A stretch of DNA of 7,872 nt from Candidatus Tayloriibacteriota bacterium (GTDB lineage Bacteria > Patescibacteriota > Minisyncoccia > Phycocordibacterales > JAKAEA01), in NCBI GenBank assembly GCA_029288535.1, contig JARIGY010000017.1, forward strand, positions 1 to 7,872. Direction: 5' to 3'. Each line of letters begins with the position of its first letter. Position 1 is the stretch's first letter. The translations under genes and the position numbers were made by a program. Below are positions 1 to 5,621 of this stretch, one piece after another. Under the pieces are notes generated by a model that saw only the letters and a list, made by a program, of their open reading frames with translations, was not told the origin of the DNA and did no database searches.

Positions 1-273
1 ATGCCGCGCCGCCTGCCGAGCGACGCGTATGGCGGTCTGTGGACGGGGATCGTCCGGCTCGGTACCAATCATAAGGCCGGTTATGAAATGCGCCTGTTCG
101 ATGAGGGGGAATCCGAAGCCAACTTCGAACTTTTTCTCTCGGCACTCGATATCTACAAGAAAAAGGCGGGCGATGACATTATGCCGGAAAGGAGGGATAT
201 TCCGGCCGAGTTTGCGCTGAAGATGCCGCGGCTCCGCTTCCGCCGTTCAAAAAAACCCTCTTCACCGCGATAG
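1..273 (+). CDS. Hypothetical protein, probably the C-terminal part of a gene that begins upstream
   Basis: An open frame runs from the first base to a TAG stop and gives 90 residues. The window opens on an ATG, but nothing upstream is visible, so I cannot tell whether this is the true start. I do not recognise the family. The first half is mixed in character (GGLWTGIVRLG, then an acidic stretch around MRLFDEGESE). Residues 43-53 (FELFLSALDIY) look like an amphipathic helix. The C-terminus is strongly basic, with PRLRFRRSKK at about residues 76-85, which suggests a nucleic-acid-facing or membrane-proximal tail. No catalytic motif, signal peptide or membrane segment is visible. The next gene starts 37 nt after the stop with no convincing promoter or terminator between them, so the two may be cotranscribed. 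Coding status rests on frame length and neighbour spacing. Confidence 0.55.
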   Translation: MPRRLPSDAYGGLWTGIVRLGTNHKAGYEMRLFDEGESEANFELFLSALDIYKKKAGDDIMPERRDIPAEFALKMPRLRFRRSKKPSSPR

Positions 274-310
274 ACCGACAGGCAAGCGTCTTTTATTCGT
301 CTAGATAAGC

Positions 311-1003
311 ATGAATGACAACGCAAATAACACAAACACATTAGAAGATAAGATAGAGATGACGATCAGCGATGTCGAGATCGGAACGGTAGACTTGCAT
401 GAAGGATATTATCCCGTCGTTTTCCACACCAACCGCGGCGATGTCGAATGCAGATACTACGCTTCGGCTACGGTACGGCGGGCGGTCATATTCGTCGGCA
501 GCGAAAAGGGCGGCTGGGATACTCCCGTGCATGACATGCTTTACCCGAGCCTCTGCAATGACCTCGCCCGCCATGGCATGAACTGCCTGCGGGTAAAGTA
601 CCGCGAGCCGGGCAATTTCGGGGAATGCATTCTCGATATCCTGGCCGCCGTTTCGTTTTTAAATTATGACAATATCGGTTCGATAGGTCTTGTCGGTCAT
701 TCATTCGGCGGGGCGGCCGCTATCCAGGTGGCCGCAGCCACTCCAAGCATCTCGACCGTCGTTTCGCTGTCGCCACAAATGTTCGGCAGCCATGCGGTCG
801 ATCATTTCCGCCACAACCAGTCGATTTTGGTGATGTACGGCACCGATGACATGCGCCAGTCGGTAGAGAGCTCATCGACTCTTTTCAGGTACGCGCACGA
901 TCCGAAAAAAATCATTTACTATAAGGGAGCGCGGCACAATCTTGACGAGGCGGCGCCGGAAGTATTCCGGACGGTAAAAGAATGGTTATATGATAAAGTA
1001 TAA
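311..1003 (+). CDS. Alpha/beta hydrolase, dienelactone-hydrolase/S9-like fold
   Basis: This 230-residue protein has the hallmarks of a small cytoplasmic alpha/beta hydrolase. The nucleophile elbow GHSFGG lies at residues 129-134 with Ser131 as the nucleophile. An acid is expected after the strand SILVMYGTDD, at Asp179 or Asp180, and the catalytic His is probably His209 in the GARHN segment near the end. The region AVIFVGSEKGGWD at 58-70 sits where the oxyanion-hole loop is expected. About 30 N-terminal residues precede the first strand, and there is no signal peptide. The substrate cannot be read from the sequence: the family includes esterases, acyl-peptide hydrolases and dienelactone hydrolases. 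The ATG is preceded by ATAAGC and not by a Shine-Dalgarno sequence. The next gene begins 3 nt after the stop, so the two are almost certainly cotranscribed and possibly translationally coupled. Confidence 0.88.
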   Translation: MNDNANNTNTLEDKIEMTISDVEIGTVDLHEGYYPVVFHTNRGDVECRYYASATVRRAVIFVGSEKGGWDTPVHDMLYPSLCNDLARHGMNCLRVKYREPGNFGECILDILAAVSFLNYDNIGSIGLVGHSFGGAAAIQVAAATPSISTVVSLSPQMFGSHAVDHFRHNQSILVMYGTDDMRQSVESSSTLFRYAHDPKKIIYYKGARHNLDEAAPEVFRTVKEWLYDKV

Positions 1004-1006
1004 ACA

Positions 1007-1573
1007 ATGAAAATAAAAAAACACACACTATGGCAATGGCTGCCGTTCGTCTGCATTTCAACGATCATGGCCTTGCTCGTCTATGCCGCCGTTCAGCAGA
1101 ACTATCGGCAGAATGCCAACGATCCGCAGATCGAAGTTGCCGAAGAGGCAGCGGCTCTCCTTGCCACAGGACAGTCGCCTCAAATGTTCGGTTCGAATAC
1201 GCCAACGGATATTTCCCAAAGCCTGTCGCCATTTATTATCATATACGACGATGCGGGAAAAGCGGTAAGCGGGACTGGTACGCTCAATGGCGCAGTGCCG
1301 ACACTGCCTCAGGGAGTGCTAAGCGCAGCTAAGGCAAAAGGCGAGGATCGGTTTACCTGGCAGCTGGCGCCAGGAGTCCGCATTGCGGCAGTCGTCGCGC
1401 ATTACAATGCGGCAAGTCCTGGATACGTGCTTGTCGGGCGTTCTTTAAGAGAAGTAGAGAAACGTGAAAGCGCTCTTTCCTTCTATGTTTTAGCGGGATG
1501 GCTGGCAATGCTTGTTCTCACGCTTATCGCCGTCGCTTTCGGATCCAGATCGAAAAAGTTCTCCACAGAATGA
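1007..1573 (+). CDS. Uncharacterised protein with two membrane segments and an extracytoplasmic domain
   Basis: This 188-residue protein has a hydrophobic segment at about residues 10-28 and another at about 158-178. Positive charges flank both on the presumed inner side (KIKK at 2-5, RSKK at 181-184), so both ends should be cytoplasmic and residues 29-157 outside. The outer domain contains SPFIIIYDDAGKAV (74-87), a turn rich in Gly and Pro around 91-103, and GVRIAAVVAHY (123-133), followed by GYVLVGRSLREVEKRES. This strand pattern resembles the PAS/Cache-like sensor domains of bacterial receptors, but no kinase, HAMP or cyclase domain follows the second segment. It also resembles conserved hypothetical proteins I recall from other bacteria, with no assigned function. 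It is translated just after the hydrolase and ends with TGA. Sensor-like is an inference; the membrane topology is well supported. Confidence 0.82.
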   Translation: MKIKKHTLWQWLPFVCISTIMALLVYAAVQQNYRQNANDPQIEVAEEAAALLATGQSPQMFGSNTPTDISQSLSPFIIIYDDAGKAVSGTGTLNGAVPTLPQGVLSAAKAKGEDRFTWQLAPGVRIAAVVAHYNAASPGYVLVGRSLREVEKRESALSFYVLAGWLAMLVLTLIAVAFGSRSKKFSTE

Positions 1574-1575
1574 TT

Positions 1576-1603
1576 TTGCCCCAGATGGGCTCAAGGTTAT
1601 ACT
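1576..1603 (+). promoter_or_regulatory. Candidate sigma-70-type promoter for the small membrane protein gene
   Basis: A TTGCCC hexamer at 1576-1581 matches 4 of 6 bases of the -35 consensus. After a 16-nt spacer comes TATACT at 1598-1603, matching 5 of 6 bases of the -10 consensus. Transcription would start near 1610, leaving about 21 nt of leader before the ATG at 1632. The -35 box lies directly after the TGA stop of the upstream gene. This is read from consensus only. Confidence 0.5.
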
Positions 1604-1616
1604 GTATATATTAACC
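1595..1616. repeat. Imperfect palindrome over the -10 region
   Basis: The arms GGTTA (1595-1599) and TAACC (1612-1616) are exact reverse complements separated by an AT-rich centre of 12 nt. The palindrome overlaps the TATACT -10 box at 1598-1603, so it could be an operator for a dimeric repressor. With only five paired bases per arm it could also be chance in an AT-rich promoter. Confidence 0.3.
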
Positions 1617-1631
1617 AATAAATCATAAGCA

Positions 1632-1883
1632 ATGCGATCAGGCCTCCTTGTCATTCTTCTCGGTATCATCTATCTTCTTTCAACGCTAAACTATATTACT
1701 CCAATCCAGCTGAGCATCCTGCTTCCTATCGTAGTTATCTATATCGGCATCGCCATGGTCACCCGTGACCGATGCTGGCACTGCGGCATCTGGCATGAAA
1801 GCAATATTCTGCACAAGAAAGCCGGAGTCTGCGATTGCGAAGACTGCGGTCCGGTTTCCAAAAAGCGCTCTAGCTCAAAATAA
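1632..1883 (+). CDS. Small membrane protein with a Cys-rich zinc-ribbon-like tail
   Basis: This 83-residue protein has two hydrophobic segments at about residues 3-19 and 26-44, then a cytoplasmic-looking tail. The tail holds Cys48, Cys51, Cys67, Cys69 and Cys72, with His50, His55 and His61. Two CxxC pairs (48/51 and 69/72) separated by 17 residues give a zinc-ribbon spacing, with Cys67 extra. The tail ends in a basic Ser/Lys stretch (KKRSSSK). I do not recognise the family. The segments resemble the short membrane hairpins of LiaF-type or DUF-type envelope proteins. A metal-binding, redox or protein-interaction role of the tail is inference. The gene has its own candidate promoter and a strong terminator, so it appears to be a monocistronic unit. 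No Shine-Dalgarno sequence precedes the ATG; the sequence before it is ATAAGCA. Confidence 0.78.
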   Translation: MRSGLLVILLGIIYLLSTLNYITPIQLSILLPIVVIYIGIAMVTRDRCWHCGIWHESNILHKKAGVCDCEDCGPVSKKRSSSK

Positions 1884-1888
1884 GCGAT

Positions 1889-1920
1889 AAAATCCCTGCC
1901 GGTTCCGCAGGGATTTTATT
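1889..1920 (+). terminator. Rho-independent terminator
   Basis: An 11-bp perfect stem pairs 1889-1899 with 1907-1917 around a 7-nt loop (CGGTTCC), and a T-rich tract covers 1914-1921. It begins 5 nt after the TAA of the small membrane protein gene. A-rich sequence on the 5' side could give some activity in the reverse direction. Confidence 0.92.
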
Positions 1921-1947
1921 TGACCGTGCATATAAGCATATGCTAAT
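1920..1947 (+). promoter_or_regulatory. Promoter of the arsR-ABC operon, apparently leaderless
   Basis: TTGACC at 1920-1925 matches 5 of 6 bases of the -35 consensus and lies in the T-tract of the preceding terminator. After a 16-nt spacer, GCTAAT at 1942-1947 matches 4 of 6 bases of the -10 consensus. Eight nucleotides separate it from the ATG at 1956, so the expected transcription start falls at or within a few bases of the start codon. No Shine-Dalgarno sequence is present, which agrees with a leaderless mRNA. Confidence 0.6.
1932..1947. promoter_or_regulatory. Candidate operator for the ArsR-type repressor
   Basis: A perfect 10-bp palindrome AGCATATGCT (1935-1944) is extended by two further matched pairs (1932/1947 and 1933/1946) after one mismatch. 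It occupies the spacer and the -10 hexamer of the arsR promoter, where binding of a dimer would block RNA polymerase. AT-rich palindromes of this kind are typical ArsR/SmtB-family operators, and autoregulation is usual in that family. Binding here is inferred. Confidence 0.5.
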
Positions 1948-1955
1948 GTTTTTGT

Positions 1956-2264
1956 ATGGCAGAAATGTGCGATAAAATCCAGCGCCTGAGCAAGGGCCTG
2001 GCAAGCCCCACCCGTTACCGCATCGTCGAGGTGCTCATGGATGGTCCGAAGGCTGTAAGCGATATTGTGGCAAAAGTAAAACTCACCCAGCCTGCCGTAT
2101 CGCAGCACCTGCGCACTCTCAAGGCGTGCGGCCTGGTAGAAAGCACCAAGCGCGGCCAGGAAGTATACTATTCGCTGAATGCCCGCTATATGATGGGAAT
2201 CCTGAAAAGCCTGAGTTCCGATATGCAGAAATGCAAAGCATTGCGGGCTGAAACAGTGCGCTAA
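1956..2264 (+). CDS. ArsR/SmtB-family winged-helix transcriptional repressor
   Basis: This 102-residue protein has the length and layout of an ArsR-family dimeric repressor. SPTRYRIVEVL (17-27) is the conserved helix before the DNA-binding unit. LTQPAVSQHLRTLKACGLV (43-61) is the recognition helix and turn, and the wing follows as RGQEVYYSLN (66-75). The classical metal site (ELCVCDL in the helix before the turn) is absent: that position reads AVSDIVAKV. The only cysteines are Cys5, Cys58 and Cys93, so the protein may sense an organic ligand, a redox change, or a metal through an atypical site. It heads a probable operon with the ABC exporter 20 nt downstream and has a palindrome over its own promoter, so it probably represses the whole unit until an inducer binds. 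The start is fixed by the promoter spacing. Confidence 0.93.
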   Translation: MAEMCDKIQRLSKGLASPTRYRIVEVLMDGPKAVSDIVAKVKLTQPAVSQHLRTLKACGLVESTKRGQEVYYSLNARYMMGILKSLSSDMQKCKALRAETVR

Positions 2265-2284
2265 TATTCCCGTCTCATAAAAGC

Positions 2285-3094
2285 ATGCCCGAAAATAATA
2301 ACAAAGCGATCATAGAAGTTAAAAACCTCACCAGGAAATTCGGCGATCTGACTGCTGTCGACAACATCAGCTTTTCCGTGAAGAAAGGCGAGGTCTTTGC
2401 ATTTCTCGGCCCGAACGGCGCCGGCAAAACCACCACTATCAAGATGCTCACCACGCTTTTGCAGCCTTCAAGCGGCGAAATCTTCCTGAGCGGCCACAAC
2501 GTCATTGAAAATCCGAGCGAAACCCGCCGTTCGTTCGGCATTGTCTTTCAGGATCCGAGCCTCGACAATGAATTGACTGCGTACGAAAACCTGCAGTTCC
2601 ACGCTATCCTGTACGGGCTTTCAAAAAAAGTCTACGCCGGGCGCATCGAGAAGCTGCTCGATCTCGTTGAGCTCAAAGACAGGAAAGACACTTTCGTGAA
2701 ATTCTTTTCCGGCGGCATGAAGCGCCGGCTCGAAATAGCCCGCGGCCTGCTCCATCATCCGAAGGTTCTTTTTCTCGATGAGCCGACCATCGGCCTCGAT
2801 CCGCAGACCCGAAACCATATTTGGAATTATATTTACAATTTGAATAAAGAAGAGCAGGTCACTATTTTCTTTACGACTCATCACATGGAAGAAGTCCAAA
2901 AAATGGCCCAGCGGATCGTCATCATCGACAACGGCAAAATCATAGAGCAGGGAACGCCGGACGAGATCCGGGCAAAGGCGGGCACGGAGGACCTCGAAGA
3001 AGCGTTTATCAAACTTACCGGAAAGGAAATCCGCGAGGAAAAGGGCGACGTGTCGAAGAATATCATGAGGACTTCCAACCGGATGATGCGTTAA
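2285..3094 (+). CDS. ABC transporter ATP-binding protein, ABC-2 exporter type (DrrA-like)
   Basis: This 269-residue ATPase has every nucleotide-binding motif in order: Walker A GPNGAGKT at 42-49, Q-loop Gln89 (FQDPSLD), a signature in the variant form FSGGM at 141-145, Walker B VLFLDEP with catalytic Glu166, a D-loop at 169-172, and switch His199 in TTHHMEE. The variant signature and the phrase EPTIGLDPQTR are typical of the DrrA/NatA group, whose partners are ABC-2 permeases that export drugs, lipids or polysaccharides. Residues from about 235 form the usual short C-terminal extension, here basic at the end. It acts on the inner face of the membrane, presumably as a dimer with two copies of the permease encoded 9 nt downstream. 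No Shine-Dalgarno sequence is visible. The substrate cannot be deduced. Confidence 0.96.
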   Translation: MPENNNKAIIEVKNLTRKFGDLTAVDNISFSVKKGEVFAFLGPNGAGKTTTIKMLTTLLQPSSGEIFLSGHNVIENPSETRRSFGIVFQDPSLDNELTAYENLQFHAILYGLSKKVYAGRIEKLLDLVELKDRKDTFVKFFSGGMKRRLEIARGLLHHPKVLFLDEPTIGLDPQTRNHIWNYIYNLNKEEQVTIFFTTHHMEEVQKMAQRIVIIDNGKIIEQGTPDEIRAKAGTEDLEEAFIKLTGKEIREEKGDVSKNIMRTSNRMMR

Positions 3095-3103
3095 ACCAAA
3101 ACC

Positions 3104-3850
3104 ATGAACACCATTTACATCTTATGGATCAGGCAGCTGAAGCGGTTTATCCGCAAGAAGGCCAGCCTGGTCGGAGCGCTCGGCCAGCCTGTCATCTTTC
3201 TTTTCGCGCTCGGTTTCGGCCTGAGTCCGATCTACGCCAAAGCGGGTGGCGGAAACTACATTCAGTTTATCGCGCCGGGCATCATCGCCATGACCGTGCT
3301 TTTCACATCCATTTTCACCGGCGTAGAAATAATCTGGGACAAGCAATTCGGCTTTCTCAAGGAAACGTTTGTTGCGCCGGTCTCGCGCTTCCAGATTTTC
3401 CTCGGCAAGACGCTCGGCGGCATGACCGTTTCCGTCATCCAGGGAATCCTTATTTTCTTCATCACCATGATCGCCGGTTTCAGGCCGATCAGTCTTGCCA
3501 AGCTTCCGCTGGCGTTCCTCTTTTTATTGCTTATTGCGTTCCTCTTTTCGGCACTCGGCACGGCTATCGCGGCTCGCCTCGACGACATGCAGGGCTTTCC
3601 GCTCATCATCAACTTCGTCATCCAGCCGCTTTTCTACCTTTCCGGCGCGCTGTTTCCTGTCCATGGTCTGCCTTCTATCCTCAGCTTCATTACCAAAATC
3701 GATCCGCTTTCCTACGGCGTTGACGGCATGCGCTATGCCTTAAGCGGCACTAATTTCTTCTCGCCGTTTGTCGATTTCAGCGTACTTGTCGGCATTAGCG
3801 TCGTTGTCGTGCTCGTCGGCCTCTATCAATTTTCAAAAATCGAGCTCTAA
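3104..3850 (+). CDS. ABC-2 type transporter permease (DrrB-like)
   Basis: This 248-residue integral membrane protein has six hydrophobic segments at about residues 22-40, 54-75, 104-124, 135-157, 165-185 and 225-242. It matches the ABC-2 family layout. A cytoplasmic loop between the second and third segments carries KQFGFLKETFVAPVSR, the region that contacts the ATPase. The fifth segment ends with FYLSGALFPV, a characteristic family motif. The short cytoplasmic N-terminus is basic (RQLKRFIRKK). With the preceding ATPase it would form an exporter. Such pairs under an ArsR regulator commonly serve drug or toxic-compound efflux, but lipid or glycan export is equally possible given the CapA gene 9 nt downstream. 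It ends TAA, with no terminator before the next gene. Confidence 0.95.
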   Translation: MNTIYILWIRQLKRFIRKKASLVGALGQPVIFLFALGFGLSPIYAKAGGGNYIQFIAPGIIAMTVLFTSIFTGVEIIWDKQFGFLKETFVAPVSRFQIFLGKTLGGMTVSVIQGILIFFITMIAGFRPISLAKLPLAFLFLLLIAFLFSALGTAIAARLDDMQGFPLIINFVIQPLFYLSGALFPVHGLPSILSFITKIDPLSYGVDGMRYALSGTNFFSPFVDFSVLVGISVVVVLVGLYQFSKIEL

Positions 3851-3859
3851 CGCATCTCC

Positions 3860-4882
3860 GTGTCAAAATATTTCATCCTGGTCGTCTGTGTCGCGATTGT
3901 GATCGGTTTTTTCTCGCTGCAGAAAAGCGAATTCAACTATGTCCGCACCGTTGCGGATGCGCCGCTTGTTGTAAAAGACAAGGCGGTGACTGTGCTTTTT
4001 GTCGGCGATATCATGCTCGGGCGCAATGTCGAGAACCTGATGAAGCAAAACAGCGCCTCTTATCCCTTTGCGCATATCCAGGACCTGCTCACAAGTGCCG
4101 ACAGTGTCGTCGCCAACCTGGAAGGGCCGATCACCGACCCTCATGCAGAAACGCCGTCCAACGGCTTCCGATTTTCATTTCCCGCAACCACCGCGCAAGT
4201 CCTGAAGGAGCATGGTGTCGGAGTCGTTTCGCTTGCCAACAACCATACCGACAATTACGGCGCTTCAGGCTTCGAGCAGACTAGGCAATTCTTGGATGCG
4301 GCTGGTGTGACCCATGTCGGCAATCCGGATACTTTTGCTGAGAAGTACACTGTGCGTGCTTCTGTCGGGGACCAGCACTTTCTTTACGTCGCTTTCAATT
4401 TTACCAAACCGGGTTTTAACACTGCGAGTGCGCTAAGTTTTGTAAAAAACTTCCCACGCCAGCCGGGCGAATTCATGATCGCGCTTGTCCATGGCGGCAC
4501 CGAATATAAGCTTCATTCAAATGCGGCCCAGGAATCATTTTACAGAGGGCTGATCGACGCCGGCGCCGACCTGGTGATCGCACATCATCCGCATGTCGTC
4601 GAAGAAGTCGAGACATACCACAACAGGCCGATTTTCTATTCGCTCGGCAATTTCATTTTCGATCAGTATTTTTCAAAGGATGTTCAGGAAGGGCTTGCGG
4701 TGAAGCTTACGCTTTCCGATGCTACTGCTAGCTATGAACTCATTCCGCTCGCAAGCGTCCATAGCCAGCCGGAAGTCATGGCTGAGCCAGAGAGATCGGC
4801 CTGGCTTCAGGCCTTGGCCGGCAGGTCGGATCTGTTTCTAAAAAATGATATCCAGCAAGGGCGGTTCTCGTTTGGGCGGTAA
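3860..4882 (+). CDS. CapA-family (PGA_cap) membrane-anchored metallophosphatase-like protein
   Basis: This 340-residue protein starts at GTG, 9 nt after the permease stop. That start places a hydrophobic segment at residues 4-20, acting as an N-terminal anchor or uncleaved signal, so the catalytic domain should lie outside. The CapA/PgsA motifs follow in order: VGDIMLGR (48-55), NLEGPIT (86-92), LANNHTDNYG (125-134), HGG (211-213), AHHPHV (241-246) and YSLGNFIFDQ (260-269). These Asp, Asn and His residues form the dinuclear metal site of calcineurin-like phosphoesterases. The family is named for poly-gamma-glutamate capsule synthesis, but the other capsule genes (capB, capC) are not seen here, and many members have other or unknown envelope roles. 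Position suggests expression with the ABC exporter, perhaps in handling an exported envelope polymer. No terminator follows directly. Confidence 0.93.
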   Translation: MSKYFILVVCVAIVIGFFSLQKSEFNYVRTVADAPLVVKDKAVTVLFVGDIMLGRNVENLMKQNSASYPFAHIQDLLTSADSVVANLEGPITDPHAETPSNGFRFSFPATTAQVLKEHGVGVVSLANNHTDNYGASGFEQTRQFLDAAGVTHVGNPDTFAEKYTVRASVGDQHFLYVAFNFTKPGFNTASALSFVKNFPRQPGEFMIALVHGGTEYKLHSNAAQESFYRGLIDAGADLVIAHHPHVVEEVETYHNRPIFYSLGNFIFDQYFSKDVQEGLAVKLTLSDATASYELIPLASVHSQPEVMAEPERSAWLQALAGRSDLFLKNDIQQGRFSFGR

Positions 4883-4887
4883 AATAT

Positions 4888-4916
4888 TTGCGCGGAATAA
4901 AAGAGTATTGTAGAGT
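4888..4916 (+). promoter_or_regulatory. Weak candidate promoter for the kinase gene
   Basis: TTGCGC (4888-4893, 3 of 6 consensus bases) and TAGAGT (4911-4916, 4 of 6) are separated by 17 nt in the gap after capA. A start near 4923 would give a leader of about 54 nt that includes the inverted repeat at 4927-4942 and a Shine-Dalgarno sequence. The kinase could instead be expressed by read-through from the upstream operon. Confidence 0.3.
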
Positions 4917-4926
4917 TATTGCGGGG

Positions 4927-4942
4927 CTGTTCTGAAGAACGG
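4927..4942 (+). repeat. Small inverted repeat (hairpin) in the kinase leader
   Basis: CTGTTC (4927-4932) pairs with GAACGG (4937-4942), including one G-U pair, around a TGAA tetraloop. As DNA, the core GTTCT-GA-AGAAC is a perfect palindrome. It could be a leader hairpin or a protein-binding site. No T-tract follows, so it is not a terminator. Confidence 0.35.
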
Positions 4943-4966
4943 TCGGTTCATTTTCCACCAACGGAT

Positions 4967-4970
4967 GGAG
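4967..4970 (+). promoter_or_regulatory. Shine-Dalgarno sequence for the kinase gene
   Basis: GGAG ends 6 nt before the ATG at 4977, the correct distance for a ribosome binding site. It decides the start in favour of 4977 over the in-frame ATG at 4965, which overlaps this element. It is the only convincing Shine-Dalgarno sequence at any gene start in the window. Confidence 0.6.
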
Positions 4971-4976
4971 CTTAGT

Positions 4977-5591
4977 ATGGCTAACGCCATTTGCCTTATT
5001 GGTCCTCAGGGTTCTGGCAAGTCGACGCAGATCGCCGCGCTGGAGCGCCAGGGTTTCGTGAGGGTTACTATGAGTGAAGTGCTCAGCAATGTCCAAGATC
5101 CTGCTTTTCGGGAGACCTCGGCACGTTGCATGGCTCGCGGTGTCCTTGCGCCGACAAGTGAAGTGATGCCCGTGCTGTTCCAGCATCTCGACATGCTGAG
5201 GCAGGGGTGTCAGGACTCGGATGGTCTGAGTATTGTGTTCGACGGAATGCCTCGGGAGGTCCTTCAGGCAAGGTATTTGGAAGAATATCTCGATAGCATG
5301 GGTTGCCGCCGGGCGTATGTTTTCCTTGAATTGCGCTTGGAAGTCTCTTACCAGCGCATTAAGAAACGCGTCGATGAGATGCTGCGTTCTGGGCAGAGTC
5401 CACGCCTGGATGATCTTGATGAGAAGGTGGTGAGACAGCGTCTCGGCGTCTACTTCGACCGTCTCGATCCGCTCCGGGACTACTTGCGCTCCAGTAGTGC
5501 AACAGTTCTGACTGTGGATGCTGACCTCCCGGAAGCTGCGGTAGCCAGCAGGATCATGGAGGCCGTTAACGATGTTCTTGTTCCCGTCTAA
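4977..5591 (+). CDS. Adenylate-kinase-like nucleoside monophosphate kinase
   Basis: From the ATG at 4977 this gives 204 residues; an in-frame ATG at 4965 would add four more. The P-loop GPQGSGKST lies at residues 9-17 directly after the first strand. FDGMPRE at 88-94 matches the DGFPR motif of adenylate kinases. Strand YVFLELRLE (114-122) is followed by the basic helix RIKKR (127-131), a short lid region, then SPRLDDLDEKVVRQRL, which matches the family's R-x-DD-x-x-x-x-x-x-x-RL segment. The long Zn-type lid of bacterial Adk is absent. A phosphotransfer role between a nucleoside triphosphate and a monophosphate is expected in the cytoplasm, but the base specificity is not clear, and this may not be the housekeeping Adk. 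Codons look somewhat richer in G/T-ending Gly than the neighbouring genes. It ends in front of a terminator. Confidence 0.85.
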   Translation: MANAICLIGPQGSGKSTQIAALERQGFVRVTMSEVLSNVQDPAFRETSARCMARGVLAPTSEVMPVLFQHLDMLRQGCQDSDGLSIVFDGMPREVLQARYLEEYLDSMGCRRAYVFLELRLEVSYQRIKKRVDEMLRSGQSPRLDDLDEKVVRQRLGVYFDRLDPLRDYLRSSSATVLTVDADLPEAAVASRIMEAVNDVLVPV

Positions 5592-5596
5592 GTCCG

Positions 5597-5618
5597 CTCC
5601 TTTTACAATGACAAGGAG
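5597..5618. repeat. Inverted repeat downstream of the kinase gene
   Basis: CTCCTT (5597-5602) and AAGGAG (5613-5618) are perfect reverse complements separated by 10 nt. The repeat lies just before the terminator stem at 5622. It could stabilise the mRNA 3' end, or be incidental. The AAGGAG arm resembles a Shine-Dalgarno sequence, but no gene follows on this strand. Confidence 0.35.
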
Positions 5619-5621
5619 AAC

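Noticed and set aside
185..197. AAAGGAGGG-like perfect Shine-Dalgarno sequence inside the first gene
   Set aside because: No start codon lies at a suitable distance; the bases code for Glu-Arg-Arg within the open frame, so the match is coincidental.
276..310. Possible terminator or promoter before the hydrolase gene
   Set aside because: Only a 3-bp inverted repeat and no convincing -35/-10 pair could be found; cotranscription with the preceding gene is simpler.
3124..3723. 199-codon plus-strand open frame inside the permease gene
   Set aside because: It is a shifted frame of the ABC-2 permease, rich in Arg, His and Pro, with none of the membrane segments; typical overlap artefact.
4776..5186. 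136-codon minus-strand open frame across the capA-kinase junction
   Set aside because: It is antisense to two well-supported genes and shows no recognisable motif or start signal.
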